Made by a program: the position numbers and the translations under genes
Assembly: GCA_003255025.1 (NCBI GenBank)
Contig: QANY01004052.1
Coordinates: forward strand, 620,001-684,000
Direction: 5' to 3'
DNA length: 64,000 bases
Source of the DNA: Datisca glomerata
Taxonomy: Eukaryota > Streptophyta > Magnoliopsida > Cucurbitales > Datiscaceae
Notes under the pieces: model-generated
Seen by the model: only the letters and a program-made list of their open reading frames with translations
What the model was told of the DNA's origin: nothing
Databases searched by the model: none
Shown: positions 36,067 through 47,639 of the stretch, piece by piece
How the letters are laid out: every line of letters begins with the position of its first letter
How positions within the stretch are numbered: the first letter of the stretch is position 1

Positions 36067-36581
36067 AAGGAATATTACTTTATAGCAATTTCATATTTCT
36101 TAACAGTGATATATTCTCTACAGTTATGCAATGAAATGATGTTTTCTGACTCTTTAAGACTAGCGATTTGAATGATCAGTCATGAATTTTTTACCAAACT
36201 AGACCGTCGAAAATTTTCTTTTATTCATGGTTTTGAAACCGTCGAATTTAGTTTTTTTGACAAACATGATTGTCGAAAATAAACCTACTTACGCTCTTTA
36301 GCAACGGTCATTCACCATCGAAGTTGACTTGACAAACTGTCAAAAAATATCAGCGTCGAAACAAATAACATCTTACACTCATTTATTTTGACAGTCAAAA
36401 TGTTGAAGAAAGTATTGATATTTATTGACGGTAAGCCAAAACGTCAAATATTCTTTTTTGACGGTATCTGTTTCGACGCTTGGCGACGATTATTCTGACC
36501 GTCAATAAATGAATTTTTGACGGTTATGATCATATTTATCGACGATTGTGACCTTTGAAACAAAATACTTTTCTTGTAGTG

Positions 36582-37652
36582 ACTGCATGTGACCTAGACT
36601 ATGAACTTTTTTCAGTTAAAGTAGTTTTAGAAAATCCTAAATGGAAAACTGCCATGCATGAAGAGTATAATGCACTGATTCTCAATAATGCTTGGCACCT
36701 TATTCCTAGAACTAGTGATGTGAATGTCATTTAGAACATGTGGGTCTTTAGAATCAAGCATAATCTAGATGGCTCAGTGCTTAAATACAAGGCAAGGCTT
36801 ATAGAAAAAGGTTTCCAACATAATTCTAGTGCTGACTACTTTGGTACATTCAGTCCTATAATCAAACCCTCAATCATTCGCATTATTTTTACCTTGGCAG
36901 TGTCTTATAATTGGTATGTTCAACATATTAATATTAATAATGTCTTCTTGAATGGTGAGCTTCAAGAAGTAGTGTATATGTCTCAACCTACTGTCAAATC
37001 TGGTTATGTTTGCAAACTAACTAAGGCTCTTTTTGGATCAAAACAAGCTCTAAGAGCTTGGTTTGAGAAGCTTCAAAGTACCATTTTTCAGAGAGGTTTT
37101 CTAAATTCTAAATCGGATTCATCATTGTTCATCTACAAAAGGCTAAGTCTCTTATACTATTATTGATTTATGTTGATGACATCCTTGTCACAAGGAACTG
37201 TCAATAACTTATTAATCAAGTTATATCTGATTTAGATCAGAAATTGCATTGAAAAGGTTGGGATCTATTCAATATTTCCTTAGTTTTGAGGCCAGCGAAA
37301 ATAACATTGGACTTTGCCTTACTCAAAGCAAGTACATCAAATATCTTTTCGCTAGGATTCACATGACAAAAGCTAAACCTTATCCAACACCTATGTGCTC
37401 CTCTGTCAAATTATCTTCTTAAAATGGTATTCCCTTTGATGATTCAACCTTGTACATAAGTATAATATATGCTTTACAATATCTAACTCTAACTAGGCCT
37501 GATATGTCATTCTCAATCAATAAACTAAGCCAATTTTTTTTCAAGCTCTTCATCTGAGCATTGGAAATCCTATAAGAGGATATTAAAATATCTTAAGGGA
37601 ACCATTAATCATGGCCTTATGTTCAAACTAGTGCTCAGTGGCTATAATGACG
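36582..37652 (+). pseudogene. Copia-1 reverse transcriptase, copy A
   Basis: The frame resumes from the Copia-1 integrase side after the ACT target site. It has NPKWKTAMHEEYNALI, then a stop just before NMWVFRIKHN (36,738), KARLIEKGF, a stretch to 37,166, YVDD at about 37,170-37,181, and [17 protein letters not shown] near 37,478-37,530 of the RNase H approach. The stop before NMWVF is shared with copy B, so inactivation came before the duplication. The copy ends abruptly at about 37,650 within the RNase H start and does not reach an LTR. Confidence 0.9.
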
Positions 37653-37700
37653 CCGTTGTCTTAGTAGATAGTGGTGCATATATGAACTGTATTCATGAAG
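37650..37700 (+). other. 50-bp scrap of the viral protease sequence
   Basis: About 50 bp match 26,278-26,328 with three or four differences, covering the protease active-site region (VLVDSGA then Y in place of D). It follows the Copia-1 copy A breakpoint directly, with the shared letters ATGAYGC at the join. Too short to encode anything. Confidence 0.85.
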
Positions 37701-39485
37701 AATATTTAAATTAAAATTTTTTTTCTTCACTATATAAATATTATTCATAAACTATCATCGTTTAAATATATTAAAGTTATAAAAAACGGCGGCTATAATG
37801 AGATTATTTATCACGTCTCATTTTCTATCTGGAGGACTGGGCTTGTTGGATGGGGTTGCAAAGGAGGGTTTTCCCTCAATCATTTAATTAATTTGTTAGT
37901 ATGTAGAATAAAATATATACAACATTTCATTCTTAAAATTCATGAATAATCATCATAAAAAATTAAAAATAGGTCAAAAAAATATATAAATAATTAATAA
38001 TTTAATTCTTCTTACTTACACATCTATGCACACACGTCTAAAGTATCTATTTATTCTCAACTTTCCATAAAAGTTTAGCTCTATTGAATTTAATAGGTGT
38101 ATGTATCATGGTTATGGAATCTGTTTTGGTGGTCATTTTATTTAGTTTTTAAAATCATAATGTTTTAGATAATTCAATGTTCTAGTATTACATTTTAGAA
38201 ACATATTTTGCACATATAAAATAATGTTACAAAAATTGATTAGTAATAATATAAGTAAGGAAAATCAAATCCATTTAATTATCTTACTAAAACCATTTTC
38301 TAAAAAATCTAAAAAAGAAATGTTAAAAAATTATAAAAAATGGTTGCTCTACCTTGTTGAGAATCGAACTCAAGATGCAAAAGTGGAGAAATGACTTAAG
38401 TCAAAGGATTAGGTGCCACTGAACATGTGCAGAAGATGTGATTATATTTAATTTTAGATTGTATTTATCTGAAATATAACACAAATTTGTATCTCTATTC
38501 CGTTTCGTTCATGTGCCAGAACCATAATATTTTACCCATTTTAGCCGGAACGGAACAAAATTTATAACCTTGATATACATATCTATCGAAGAAAAATATA
38601 CGTAACGGAAACAATTTTGTGCATTATTAAATATATTAATATGAATGACAATTATCTATATCAGATTTATTTTTTATATATAAAAGAAAATAATTTATAT
38701 GTTATAATTAAATTTCTGATGTTGTAGATAAATTAATCAAACACGATATGAATTATTAAGATTTTTTACCGATTGTAGTAGACAATCTGTATACAATTTT
38801 GTTATATAAATTTTAAACAGTTTGTCAATGAATTTATTTGTACGTGTAAGTAAAAAAATTATTTTACTTTTTAACGTTGATTTGATTTTACTGGTAGAGT
38901 TAATAAAATAGTTAATTTATTAGTGAATAAAATAAAATATATTAGACATTCTATATATTAGAACCTATAAATAATCGTTGACAATAAATTAAAATTTGAT
39001 AATAAAAAATATATGTAATTATTCAATAATTTTATTACTCTCATACAATTAATATAATTTTCTCAACAACTTTACCAAAGTTTCCTACATACCAAACAAG
39101 GTAATCATACTTTTTAATTAATTTTTCACTTAAACGTTGTTAGCGAACATAGTAATCTTAAAATATTGTCATATACCACTTAAATTTATACAACAACTTA
39201 AGTTTTCGAGCATTCTTACTTAACCTGTACCAAACGACACCTTAGGGCATGAAATCAATATCTTAGATATTTCGTCTTGCATTTTAGACCCAAATTCTAA
39301 TTTTTAAGAACTTAGCCTATTTTTTCAAATTGTGATGTCAAATGGCCCCCTTAAAAAAAACCCTAACTTGAATTCATGTTATACTTCTTACATGAAAATT
39401 ACTTTAAATCCTTTAAGAAATGAATGATAAAATTGACAGTTGATATGTGAAAATGAGCTCTAGTTCTCAGTAATTAATTTATCTN
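37701..39485. other. AT-rich DNA between the two duplicate copies
   Basis: No gene. A minus-strand segment at about 38,340-38,435 has a Pol III box-B-like GTTCGATTC (38,361-38,369) and reads like a tRNA-derived SINE fragment. The stretch ends at a single undetermined base (39,485). Confidence 0.4.
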
Positions 39486-41405
39486 AGATGAATCCTATTA
39501 CCTTATGAACTAAATTTGTGATTTGAATATCAACTTTTAAACTTTCTATGAATGCTTAGTTTATTATGTTATATTTGAGATGAATCCTATTACCTTATGA
39601 ACTAAATTTGTGATTTGAATATCAACTTTTAAACTTTCTATGAATGCAAGGAATATTACTTTATAGCAATTTCATATTTCTTAACAGTGATATATTCTCT
39701 ACAGTTATGCAATGAAATGATGTTTTCTGACTCTTTAAGACTAGCGATTTGAATGATCAGTCATGAATTTTTTACCAAACTAGACCGTCGAAAATTTTCT
39801 TTTATTCATGGTTTTGAAACCGTCGAATTTAGTTTTTTTGACAAACATGATTGTCGAAAATAAACCTACTTACGCTCTTTAGCAACGGTCATTCACCATC
39901 GAAGTTGACTTGACAAACTGTCAAAAAATATCAGCGTCGAAACAAATAACATCTTACACTCATTTATTTTGACAGTCAAAATGTTGAAGAAAGTATTGAT
40001 ATTTATTGACGGTAAGCCAAAACGTCAAATATTCTTTTTTGACGGTATCTGTTTCGACGCTTGGCGACGATTATTCTGACCGTCAATAAATGAATTTTTG
40101 ACGGTTATGATCATATTTATCGACGATTGTGACCTTTGAAACAAAATACTTTTCTTGTAGTGACTGCATGTGACCTAGACTATGAACTTTTTTCAGTTAA
40201 AGTAGTTTTAGAAAATCCTAAATGGAAAACTGCCATGCATGAAGAGTATAATGCACTGATTCTCAATAACATTTGGCGCCTTGTTCCTAGAACTAGTGAT
40301 GTGAATGTCATTTAGAACATGTGGGTCTTTAGAATCAAGCATAATCTAGATTGCTCAGTGCTTAAATACAAGGCAAGGCTTATAGAAAAAGGTTTCCAAC
40401 ATAATTCTAGTGCTGACTACTTTGATACATACAGTCCTATAATCAAACCCTCAATCATTCGCATTATTTTAACCTTGGCAGTGTCTTGTAATTGGTATGT
40501 TCAACATATTAATATTAATAATGTCTTCTTGAATGGTGAGCTTCAAAAAGTAGTGTATATGTCTCAACCTACTGTCAAATATGGTTATGTTTGCAAACTA
40601 ACTAAGGATCTTTTTGGAACAAAACAAGCTCTAAGAGCTTGGTTTGGAAAGCTTCAAAGTACCATTTTTCAGAGAGGTTTTCTAAATTCTAAATCGGATT
40701 CATCATTGTTCATCTACAAAAGGCTAAGTCTCTTATACTATTATTGATTTATGTTGATGGCATCCTTGTCACAAGGAACTGTCAATAACTTATTAATCAA
40801 GTTATATCTGATTTAGATCAGAAATTGCCTTGAAAAGGTTGGGATCTATTCACTATTTCCTTAGTTTTAAGGCCAGACCAAGCCTCCACAATTTCAGAAT
40901 CTCCCTGTCGAATGGCCTGCGCTCGCCCTATAGAGTCAGGTTCACAGTTTGCTGGGCATTTTCTTTCTCCCTCATAGAGGAAATAAGGTAATTAGATGGT
41001 ATGCTATTTGTATATGTGTAATAGAACTCCTTCTAACAACCTATGTAAAAATAACATTGGACTTTGCCTTACTCAAAGCAAGTACATCAAATATCTTTTC
41101 GCTAGGATTCACATGACAAAAGCTAAACCTTATCCAACACCTATGTGCTCCTCTGTCAAATTATCTTCTTAAAATGGTATTCCCTTTGATGATTCAACCT
41201 TGTACATAAGTATAATATATGCTTTACGATATCTAACTCTAACTAGGCCTGATATGTCATTCTCAATCAATAAACTAAGCCAATTTTTTTCAAGCTCTTC
41301 ATCTGAGCATTGGAAATCCTATAAGAGGATATTAATATATCTTAAGGGAACCATTAATCATGGCCTTATGTTCAAACTAGTGCTCAGTGGCTATAATGAT
41401 GCAGA
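39486..41405. repeat. direct duplicate (copy B) of 35,905-37,652
   Basis: About 98% identical by eye to the upstream copy. It includes the 92-bp tandem pair, the right end of CACTA-1 (terminus at 40,162), the ACT site and the Copia-1 reverse transcriptase. It begins exactly after the undetermined base at 39,485 and contains one 170-bp insertion absent upstream. Confidence 0.95.
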
Positions 41406-41842
41406 TTGGGCAATATGTATCAATGACAGAAGAACTACTTCTGGTTACTATTTTCTCGGGAGAAAATTTCATTGTTTAGTGTTCCAGAAAGCAACATGTT
41501 GTTGCAAGATCGAGTACAAAATCAAAATATAGATCCCTTGTTTAAGTAGCCACTGGTTTTCTTTGGATTCAACCCATGTTCAGTGAACTAGACTTATCAG
41601 TCTCATATTGCCCAACCTTATGGTGTGATAACATAAGAGCTAATCAATTTACTGTAAACCTAGTTTTCCCCTCGAGGACCAAGCACATCGAGATGGATAT
41701 TCATTTTATCAAAGAAAAGATCACTACTAATCAACTTAAAATGCATCACATTCCTTCTGAAGAACAGGTGATTGATGTCCTTACAAAGCCACTACCTCAA
41801 CCTCGATTTCTTATTCATAGAGCCAAACTAAAGGGGGATTGA
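40163..41842 (+). pseudogene. Copia-1 reverse transcriptase and RNase H, copy B
   Basis: Same order as copy A: NMWVFRIKHN at 40,319, KARLIEKGF, then YVDG at about 40,751-40,762, where copy A has the catalytic YVDD. After a 170-bp insertion the frame resumes with [15 protein letters not shown] (about 41,068), [17 protein letters not shown], the RNase H Asp in YNDADWAI, the WCDN motif (about 41,622-41,633) and TKHIEMDIHFIKE, ending LPQPRFLIHRAKLKGD with a stop at 41,840-41,842. Unlike copy A it runs on into a polypurine tract and an LTR, so it is the copy in continuity with the 3' end of Copia-1. Confidence 0.9.
40877..41046 (+). other. 170-bp insertion in Copia-1 copy B
   Basis: Absent from copy A, where GGCCAG runs straight on to CGAAAATAACATTGG. 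It is more GC-rich than its surroundings and contains an open segment followed by AAATAAGGTAATTAG, which looks like an exon end with a GT donor (about 40,988). No target duplication. Origin unknown, possibly a captured gene scrap. Confidence 0.75.
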
Positions 41843-41855
41843 TCCTCCTTCAGTT

Positions 41856-41864
41856 TGAGGGGGC
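41856..41864 (+). promoter_or_regulatory. Copia-1 polypurine tract
   Basis: TGAGGGGGC directly before the 3' LTR and 14 bases after the polyprotein stop, the standard plus-strand primer position of Copia elements. Confidence 0.75.
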
Positions 41865-41865
41865 A

Positions 41866-42046
41866 TATTAAGGATATTAGTGATCAAAAGTTAATTAGTT
41901 ACTTAGTTGGATACAGTCAGATTGTATTGAGCTCATTGTATTTACTATATAAGCTTACTTGTTGTAATTATTCAGTTAGTAATTATGAAGTTCATAATTC
42001 AGCCACTCTCTCACTTTCTTTCTCTTTTCTTCATCTTAAAAATTTC
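41866..42046 (+). repeat. Copia-1 3' LTR, short, end approximate
   Basis: Begins TATTAAGGATATTAG (probably TG mutated to TA) right after the polypurine tract. A TATATAAG promoter-like box lies at about 41,946. The end is set at a TTTCA near 42,046 and is uncertain because the 5' LTR is absent from the window. Confidence 0.55.
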
Positions 42047-42590
42047 AAATATGAAAAAGAATATTTCAAATGACTTTTTATTTGTTACATCGATTAACTT
42101 ATAAATATATAATTGATTAAGCCACATAACTATATAAGAAACATTGCATTAGAGTAGTGTTAGAGCAATTAGCTGGTAACATACTAAACCAAATAAATAA
42201 AATAGTGGAGATAAATATAAAGTTACAGATTTTTTTCGTGGACCTCATTAGCTCGCACATTTTGGGTTGGTATTCATCTGAGCCAAGTCTAGCTCCTTAA
42301 AGATTATTAAAAAAGAAAGTCTCATATGACATCTTCTGTCAATTTCTTTACTACTTTTTTGTAATTAGGTGATCGACTGATATTCATTGCTTCACCTTCT
42401 TACCAACAAAAGTAAATGTTTTAGAAGTCACATAAGTGACGATGTAATGTATGTGTTACAGAAATGACCGTATCAATTCGTAATTGTGGAGGTCAGTGTT
42501 AATGATATCAATGTAAGTAAGTTTTATGTTAGAAAACAATAATAAATGAGTAGCTACTGATCAGTGTTTTCCAACTTTAGAATCTCCTCT
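42047..42590. other. spacer between Copia-1 and Copia-2
   Basis: AT-rich, no gene recognised. Its last five bases, CCTCT, pair with ACTCT after Copia-2 as a probable target duplication. Confidence 0.5.
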
Positions 42591-43004
42591 TGTTATGCCT
42601 AATATGTTTTTATGCCAAGAAAGCACTCAATCACACAATGCCAACACAGCTTCTTCTCTACGCAAGCAGTTCCCTCTAAGCTCCACGTCAACATCCTATA
42701 ATTGGCTCCCAAAGGATCCTAGAATAGCCAATTCTTCATCCTAATTGGAGAGCTTCTCAACCAATAGAATTGCCTCATGAAGATTCTTCTTCTTCTCTCT
42801 CACGTAACAGCTCCATGCATGTAAGCATGATGAGTAACTAATTTTTTTCCATTTGTGATTCTTTTAACCTAACTGTCAGCACTCCATTGATTAGTTCTCA
42901 TGTATAAATGTGTATCTTGTATTTTGTATTTTTTGTCAAGTGTTAGAGCAATTAATCAAACAGAAAAAATCTTATCCAATTCCTCGCAATTTTCCCTTTC
43001 TTCA
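42591..43004 (+). repeat. Copia-2 5' LTR
   Basis: Starts TGTTATGCCTAATATG and ends CCCTTTCTTCA. Contains a TGTATAAATG promoter-like box at about 42,900. Lines up with 53,253-53,690 over its whole length, with indels near 42,745 and 42,835. Confidence 0.93.
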
Positions 43005-43007
43005 ACT

Positions 43008-43020
43008 TGGTATCAAAGCA
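43008..43020 (+). promoter_or_regulatory. Copia-2 primer binding site
   Basis: TGGTATCAAAGCA, complementary to the 3' end of initiator methionine tRNA with one difference from the usual TGGTATCAGAGC. Placed three bases after the LTR, as expected for minus-strand priming. Confidence 0.9.
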
Positions 43021-43035
43021 GGCTTGCATCTTACC

Positions 43036-44283
43036 ATGGCCTCTGTTTCAAGCTCTGAAAATAGAGTATCTTTGTCTTCACAAAACCCTAACAATGTCAA
43101 CATTGAAAATCCAACTCCTCAACGTCAAGCTGCAGTGTCAAATCCTCAATTTATCCCTCCCATTTCTCTTCCTTTTCTGTCTAACCATGTCCCTCCGCTT
43201 CCTAGCTTGTTACCAACAAATATGGTAACAATTTCAATCCATCTTGATCGTAACAACTATACATTCTGACGGTCCTAAATTCTCTCTATCGTTCAAGACT
43301 ATGATCTTGAATCATTTCTTCTTGGCACTAAGTAAATTCTTGAGGAGTTCATACCTAATCCATTTTCCTCTCCAATCAATAGTCTAGTTCAAGTTCCAAA
43401 AACCGAGTCACCTTTTATTGTAAACCCAGAGTTCATAAATTGGAGAAGGACTGATCAACATTTACTCAGCTGGCTTTTTGCTTCAATAACTGAAGCAATG
43501 TTTAGGCAAGTTTTCAACTATGCCAGTTCTCATGAAGTCTGGAGGAACTTAGAACACATCTTCACCACATAATCGAAAGATCATACACTCCAACTGAGAT
43601 ACCAGCTCTAAACAATCAAGAAATGAGCACTCGCTATCAACGATTATGTTTTAAAAATGTGAAGTGTTGCTGATAGTTTATCCTCTACTGGCCAAATAAT
43701 CACAAATGAATATCTGTTACTTTATATCCATGGTGGTCTAGGATCAGAATATGATCTAGTGGTGGTGAACCTCACTTCACGAGGTGATTCAGTGTCACCC
43801 CAAGAAGCACAGTTCATGCTTCAGAGCCATGAAATGTGCATAGAATAGCTGTCCAGTTCTAATACATTGGACCTTCACTCTCCTACAACTCACATAGCAA
43901 GTTTCCATCAACGTAAGTCCAACAATGCACCCCTACACTCCTCCTAATTTCCATCGAGGAAGGTCAAACAATGCACGTGGCGAGGAAGAAGTCGAGGAAG
44001 AAACAACAATCGACCAATGTGTCAAATCTCTCGCATAATGGGACACTATGCTTCCACCTTTTATAACAGGTTTGACCCCAACTTTCAGGTGAATGAGTTC
44101 TCCTAGCAGTCAAGTGCATCCTCACCTTAGTCTTTCAACACAGGTTCACAAAATACTCTCAGGCCACCAAGTGCTTTTACTACATCAACCGCACACTCAT
44201 ATGAAGGCTTCTAGTATCTTGACACTCGTGCCAACCATCATATTACTTCTGACCTGGCCAATTTATCCATCAAAGTTGATTAC
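43036..44283 (+). pseudogene. Copia-2 gag and start of protease
   Basis: The start is the ATG after the primer site (MASVSSSENRVSL). A Pro/Ser-rich leader leads to SIHLDRNNYTF, then a stop, and in-frame RSQ-like sequence of the Copia capsid domain. Conserved phrases such as INWRRTDQHLLSWLFASI (about 43,437-43,490) and GGLGSEYDLVVVNLTSRGD follow. A zinc-knuckle-like region near 44,010-44,070 has lost Cys residues. The end reads YLDTRANHHITSDLANL, where DTRA replaces the catalytic DTGA/DSGA. It is interrupted at 44,283 by the solo LTR; protease coding continues at 46,217. At least five stops. Confidence 0.85.
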
Positions 44284-46216
44284 TGTTGGAATGTGTCCAT
44301 AAAGTAGCGTGTAATAATTATTTATTTGTAATTAGTTATTTCTCAGACATTAGTATTATTGAATTCTTATGAATAAATTGAAAGTTTTATTTTAAATTAA
44401 AGTGTGTTTATAAATTACTCAAGTCCTGGAACTTTCATCAACGAACGAAGAGTGAAGACAGAAGCATCTCCAGACGAACTCTTTTGAGAAAGTTCAGAAT
44501 GATATTCGCAGTCTTAGGATTGACTAGGAAATCAGATCTGATTATGACTGTTAGGTTGAACCAATGGATGCCAGTCTTGGGGCATGAGAGTGAAGACTCA
44601 AACAGTTAACCTATACATGTTATGAACATGTTGAATAGACCGGTAAAAAATTAGTTTAGAGCTCAAAACAATTTACCAGGCTCTAAATCTAATTGTTACA
44701 CCTTAACGTGATTTTCATAATTACATAAATCCTAAGGTGAATACATATCTTGACTTAATTAGTTGTAATCTTTGATATGTCAAATTAGTTAGTTTGAATT
44801 GGTAGGTAATATCTCGGCTGTTGGGATTGTAATTCAATTAAGTTGGAGTTACGTGATCCACAGATATGAAAATCTGTGGTTCGATTGCAAAAGCAACAAT
44901 ATCACTTTATGTTTTATGGGTGTGTGAATAAATTAACCTAGTCAGATATTTAATGAATTGAGTGATTGATTAAGACTTGTAAATTATACGAGACAATTCA
45001 CTATTATGTCTCTCTTATTCACAGTCAATAAAGGAGTTAAAGAAATAATAACAAGATGGGTAAAATGATAATTTTATATTATGCTCTTGTTACTGATATT
45101 CACGATGGGTATTATGTTAAAATATTTTGTGGATCGTGAAAATAAAAGAGTTTATTTATATCAATGGAAAATGTAACGCGCATGAATCAAGAGTTGATCC
45201 GGCATCGAACCTATAGTGAAGTCGTATGATGTCAGGATTAAATAGGTTAAAAATTTATGGAGATAAATTCCCAGGCATTTGAATCCTTAGATTTTTTCAT
45301 GTGAGTCCATTCGGTCTCAGAAATAGCTCATGAGAACATAAATAAAGAAATGAAGTAAATTAGATCAAAATATGATTTGGTACCAAGACATATTTCCTAT
45401 ACCTATATGTGATGAATGATGTCACTTAATTAATTAAGTGTGATTATATGTATTGAAATTAATTAGTTCATTATTTTCTAATTATTGAATAATTAGTAAA
45501 TAAAAAATTAATTAATTGATAATAAATCAATTAATTTATCTATTGGATTGATGAATCTTGATACAACTCAAACTCTATGAAATATTATAATTTCCAACAA
45601 TTTTGAATATATTGGGTGAATTTTTAGAAAATTAAAAATATATGGGTATATTTATAAATATCAAAAATTACATTTTATCAATATCTAATAGCAATCTGAT
45701 TGCAGATAGATCTTAGATAAAATATAGTTGCTTGTTAACAAAGTAAAAGGAGAAAAACTTTTTTCCCCTCCCTCCCAGTTGCCGTCGAAAATTATATTGA
45801 ATGAGAAATTTTTTGACTTTTCTTATTCAATCGTTTTGAGAGCCCACACTCAAATTTCTACACAAAATTTTTGTGAGATATATTTATGAAATTAACGGGT
45901 GGTTGTTGGTGGATGAAATTTGTAAATCATTCTTGGAGTTTAAGTGCGTGATTTGGATCTCGAAACTTGAAGAACACGAAGAACAATTGAAGGAATTCTA
46001 CCAATTCATAAATTCTCCGATACAAATTATAGGTGAAAACATTGTTATAACCTTATCTTCTCATTTAATGTCGTATATGCATAATTGCACGTTATTTGAT
46101 TTTAAGTTATTTAATTTGATTAAATAAGTTAATTGAAATTTTTTTTATATTCCGCCCGCGAACCATTTGTGGTTCAAACATGATTTTAATTAATTTAAAA
46201 TCAACAAGTCCCAACA
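44284..46216. mobile_element. solo LTR (1,933 bp) inserted in Copia-2
   Basis: Begins TGTTGGAATG and ends GTCCCAACA (short inverted ends TGTTGG/CCAACA). A perfect 5-bp target duplication ATTAC lies at 44,279-44,283 and 46,217-46,221. No primer site, polypurine tract or protein lies inside, so this is a solo LTR left by recombination between LTRs. Its length is at the upper range for plant Copia (SIRE/Maximus-like) or gypsy LTRs. The 84-residue frame at 45,873-46,127 has no recognisable motif. A diverged relative occupies 57,638-59,897. Confidence 0.92.
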
Positions 46217-46221
46217 ATTAC

Positions 46222-47636
46222 AAAGGCAAAGCTCAAGTCATGATAGGGTAAGTTGTTACATATTTCTCACATTGGCAAAAACTACCTTACCACAAATGAT
46301 AAGTTTGTTAAGCTTACCCTTGATCAAGTCTTGTATGTTCCCTCATGCATTAAGAATTTTCTTACTATTTATAAACTAACACTTGACAATCTTGTAATTG
46401 TTAAGTTTGATTATATTTGTTGCTATGTTAAGGACAAAATACGAGGAGAGTGTTGCTGCAGGGTGTCGTCCTAAAGATCTTAATCATTTCCCATTCAATC
46501 AAGCTACTGGTCAACCAGGTAGTCTAGCATATTTTCTGCATTTCTAGCTCAGTACTGTAAATAAGGCAAATTTATGGCACACTAGAGTTGGTCATCCATT
46601 TGTTCACACCTGAGTCTTGTGTTAAAGTTTATCCAAGAGTCTGATGTTTGTCATATAGCTTAGCCTTTTGTGATTCATCCTTAGGTAAGGCTCATCAATT
46701 TTATTTTAAGCAGTATACTACTAATTCATTGCACTCTTTTGACTTGATACATGCTGATGTTCGGGGGCCTTCCCCTTGTCTTTCAACTTCTGGTTTCAGA
46801 TATTACTTAAGCCTACTAGATGACTATACTCATTTCACATGGATCTTCCCACTTAAACAAAATCTGAAGTAATACAAACATTTACTAATTTCATAGCATA
46901 CATTTACAGACAATTCAAAGCCTTAATAAAATGTGTACAAAGTAGTGATTGAGGGAGTTTAAACCTTTGCTACATATTTTCAATAAACTTGGCATTATCT
47001 TCAGAAATCCACGCCCACATACTCATGCTTAAAATGGCAGAATATAACACAAACATAGAGATATAACTGAATGTGACGTCACATTGCTTGCTCATGCCAA
47101 GCTACACCTAAGTTTTTGGTGGGAGGCTTTTTCCACTACTACTTACCTGATCATCATCCTCCCTACCCATATCTTAGCTAATAAGAGTAGAGTCCTCATG
47201 AAAGTTTGTTCTATAAAACACCCAAATATAGCCACCTTAGAGCATTTGGTTGCTCTTGTTTTCCCTTTTAAAGACCATACAACACTCATAAACTAAGCTT
47301 TCACAACAAAAAATGTGTGTTTATAGGGTATAGTCCATCTCATAAAGGCTAAATTTGTCTTGAACCACTTTTTAACAAACAATACATCTCTATCAATGTC
47401 ATTTTTAATGAACAGGAATTCCCCTATTCTGAGTTAAGCGTCAAAAGCACATCCACAGCTTCTAGTTTTCCTGTTTTTGTTTCCTCTCCTGTTCCCATTC
47501 CCTCTTCTCAGGTACAAAGTTATTTTTCTCCACTATCAACCTCTATGTCATGCTCTGCAGCATCACTTTCCTCTCAGTTTGGTTCTTCTCATGCTTCAAC
47601 TGACAGTGCTTTACAATCGAGTAATGTCTCAAGTAC
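46222..47636 (+). pseudogene. Copia-2 protease end and integrase
   Basis: Continues from gag across the solo LTR. LHISHIGKNYLTTNDKF and LTLDQVLYVPSCIKNFLT (46,256-46,365) are the usual post-protease segment. LWHTRVGHP (about 46,572-46,598) starts the integrase zinc-binding domain, and the core contains SFDLIHADVRGPSPCLS and YYLSLLDDYTHFTWIFPL (about 46,735-46,857). From 47,084 come HLSFWWEAFSTTTYLI and the GCS-like region, then a Ser/Pro-rich linker to 47,636, where CACTA-3 interrupts. Numerous stops and shifts. Confidence 0.85.
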
Positions 47637-47639
47637 ACC

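Larger units (their letters stand above)
22197..36581. mobile_element. CACTA-1, En/Spm element with nested insertions
   Basis: Left end CACTACAAGAAAATCC and right end TTTTCTTGTAGTG form a 13-bp terminal inverted repeat (CACTACAAGAAAA). The 3-bp target duplication ACT is at 22,194-22,196 and 36,582-36,584. Both subterminal zones (about 22,197-22,480 and 36,190-36,581) are dense in GACGGT, TCGACG and TTTTGAC words in both orientations. The right part encodes TNP2 and Transposase_24-like relics (+). The 14.4-kb span includes a viral fragment and a 4.2-kb second CACTA element, so the native length is nearer 6.6 kb. It sits inside Copia-1 coding sequence, restoring a continuous Copia frame when removed. 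CACTA transposases excise and reinsert such elements in the nucleus; this copy is dead. Confidence 0.9.

Noticed and set aside
45873..46127. 84-residue frame in the solo LTR
   Set aside because: No motif, inside an LTR, and not visible in the related LTR at 57.6-59.9 kb.
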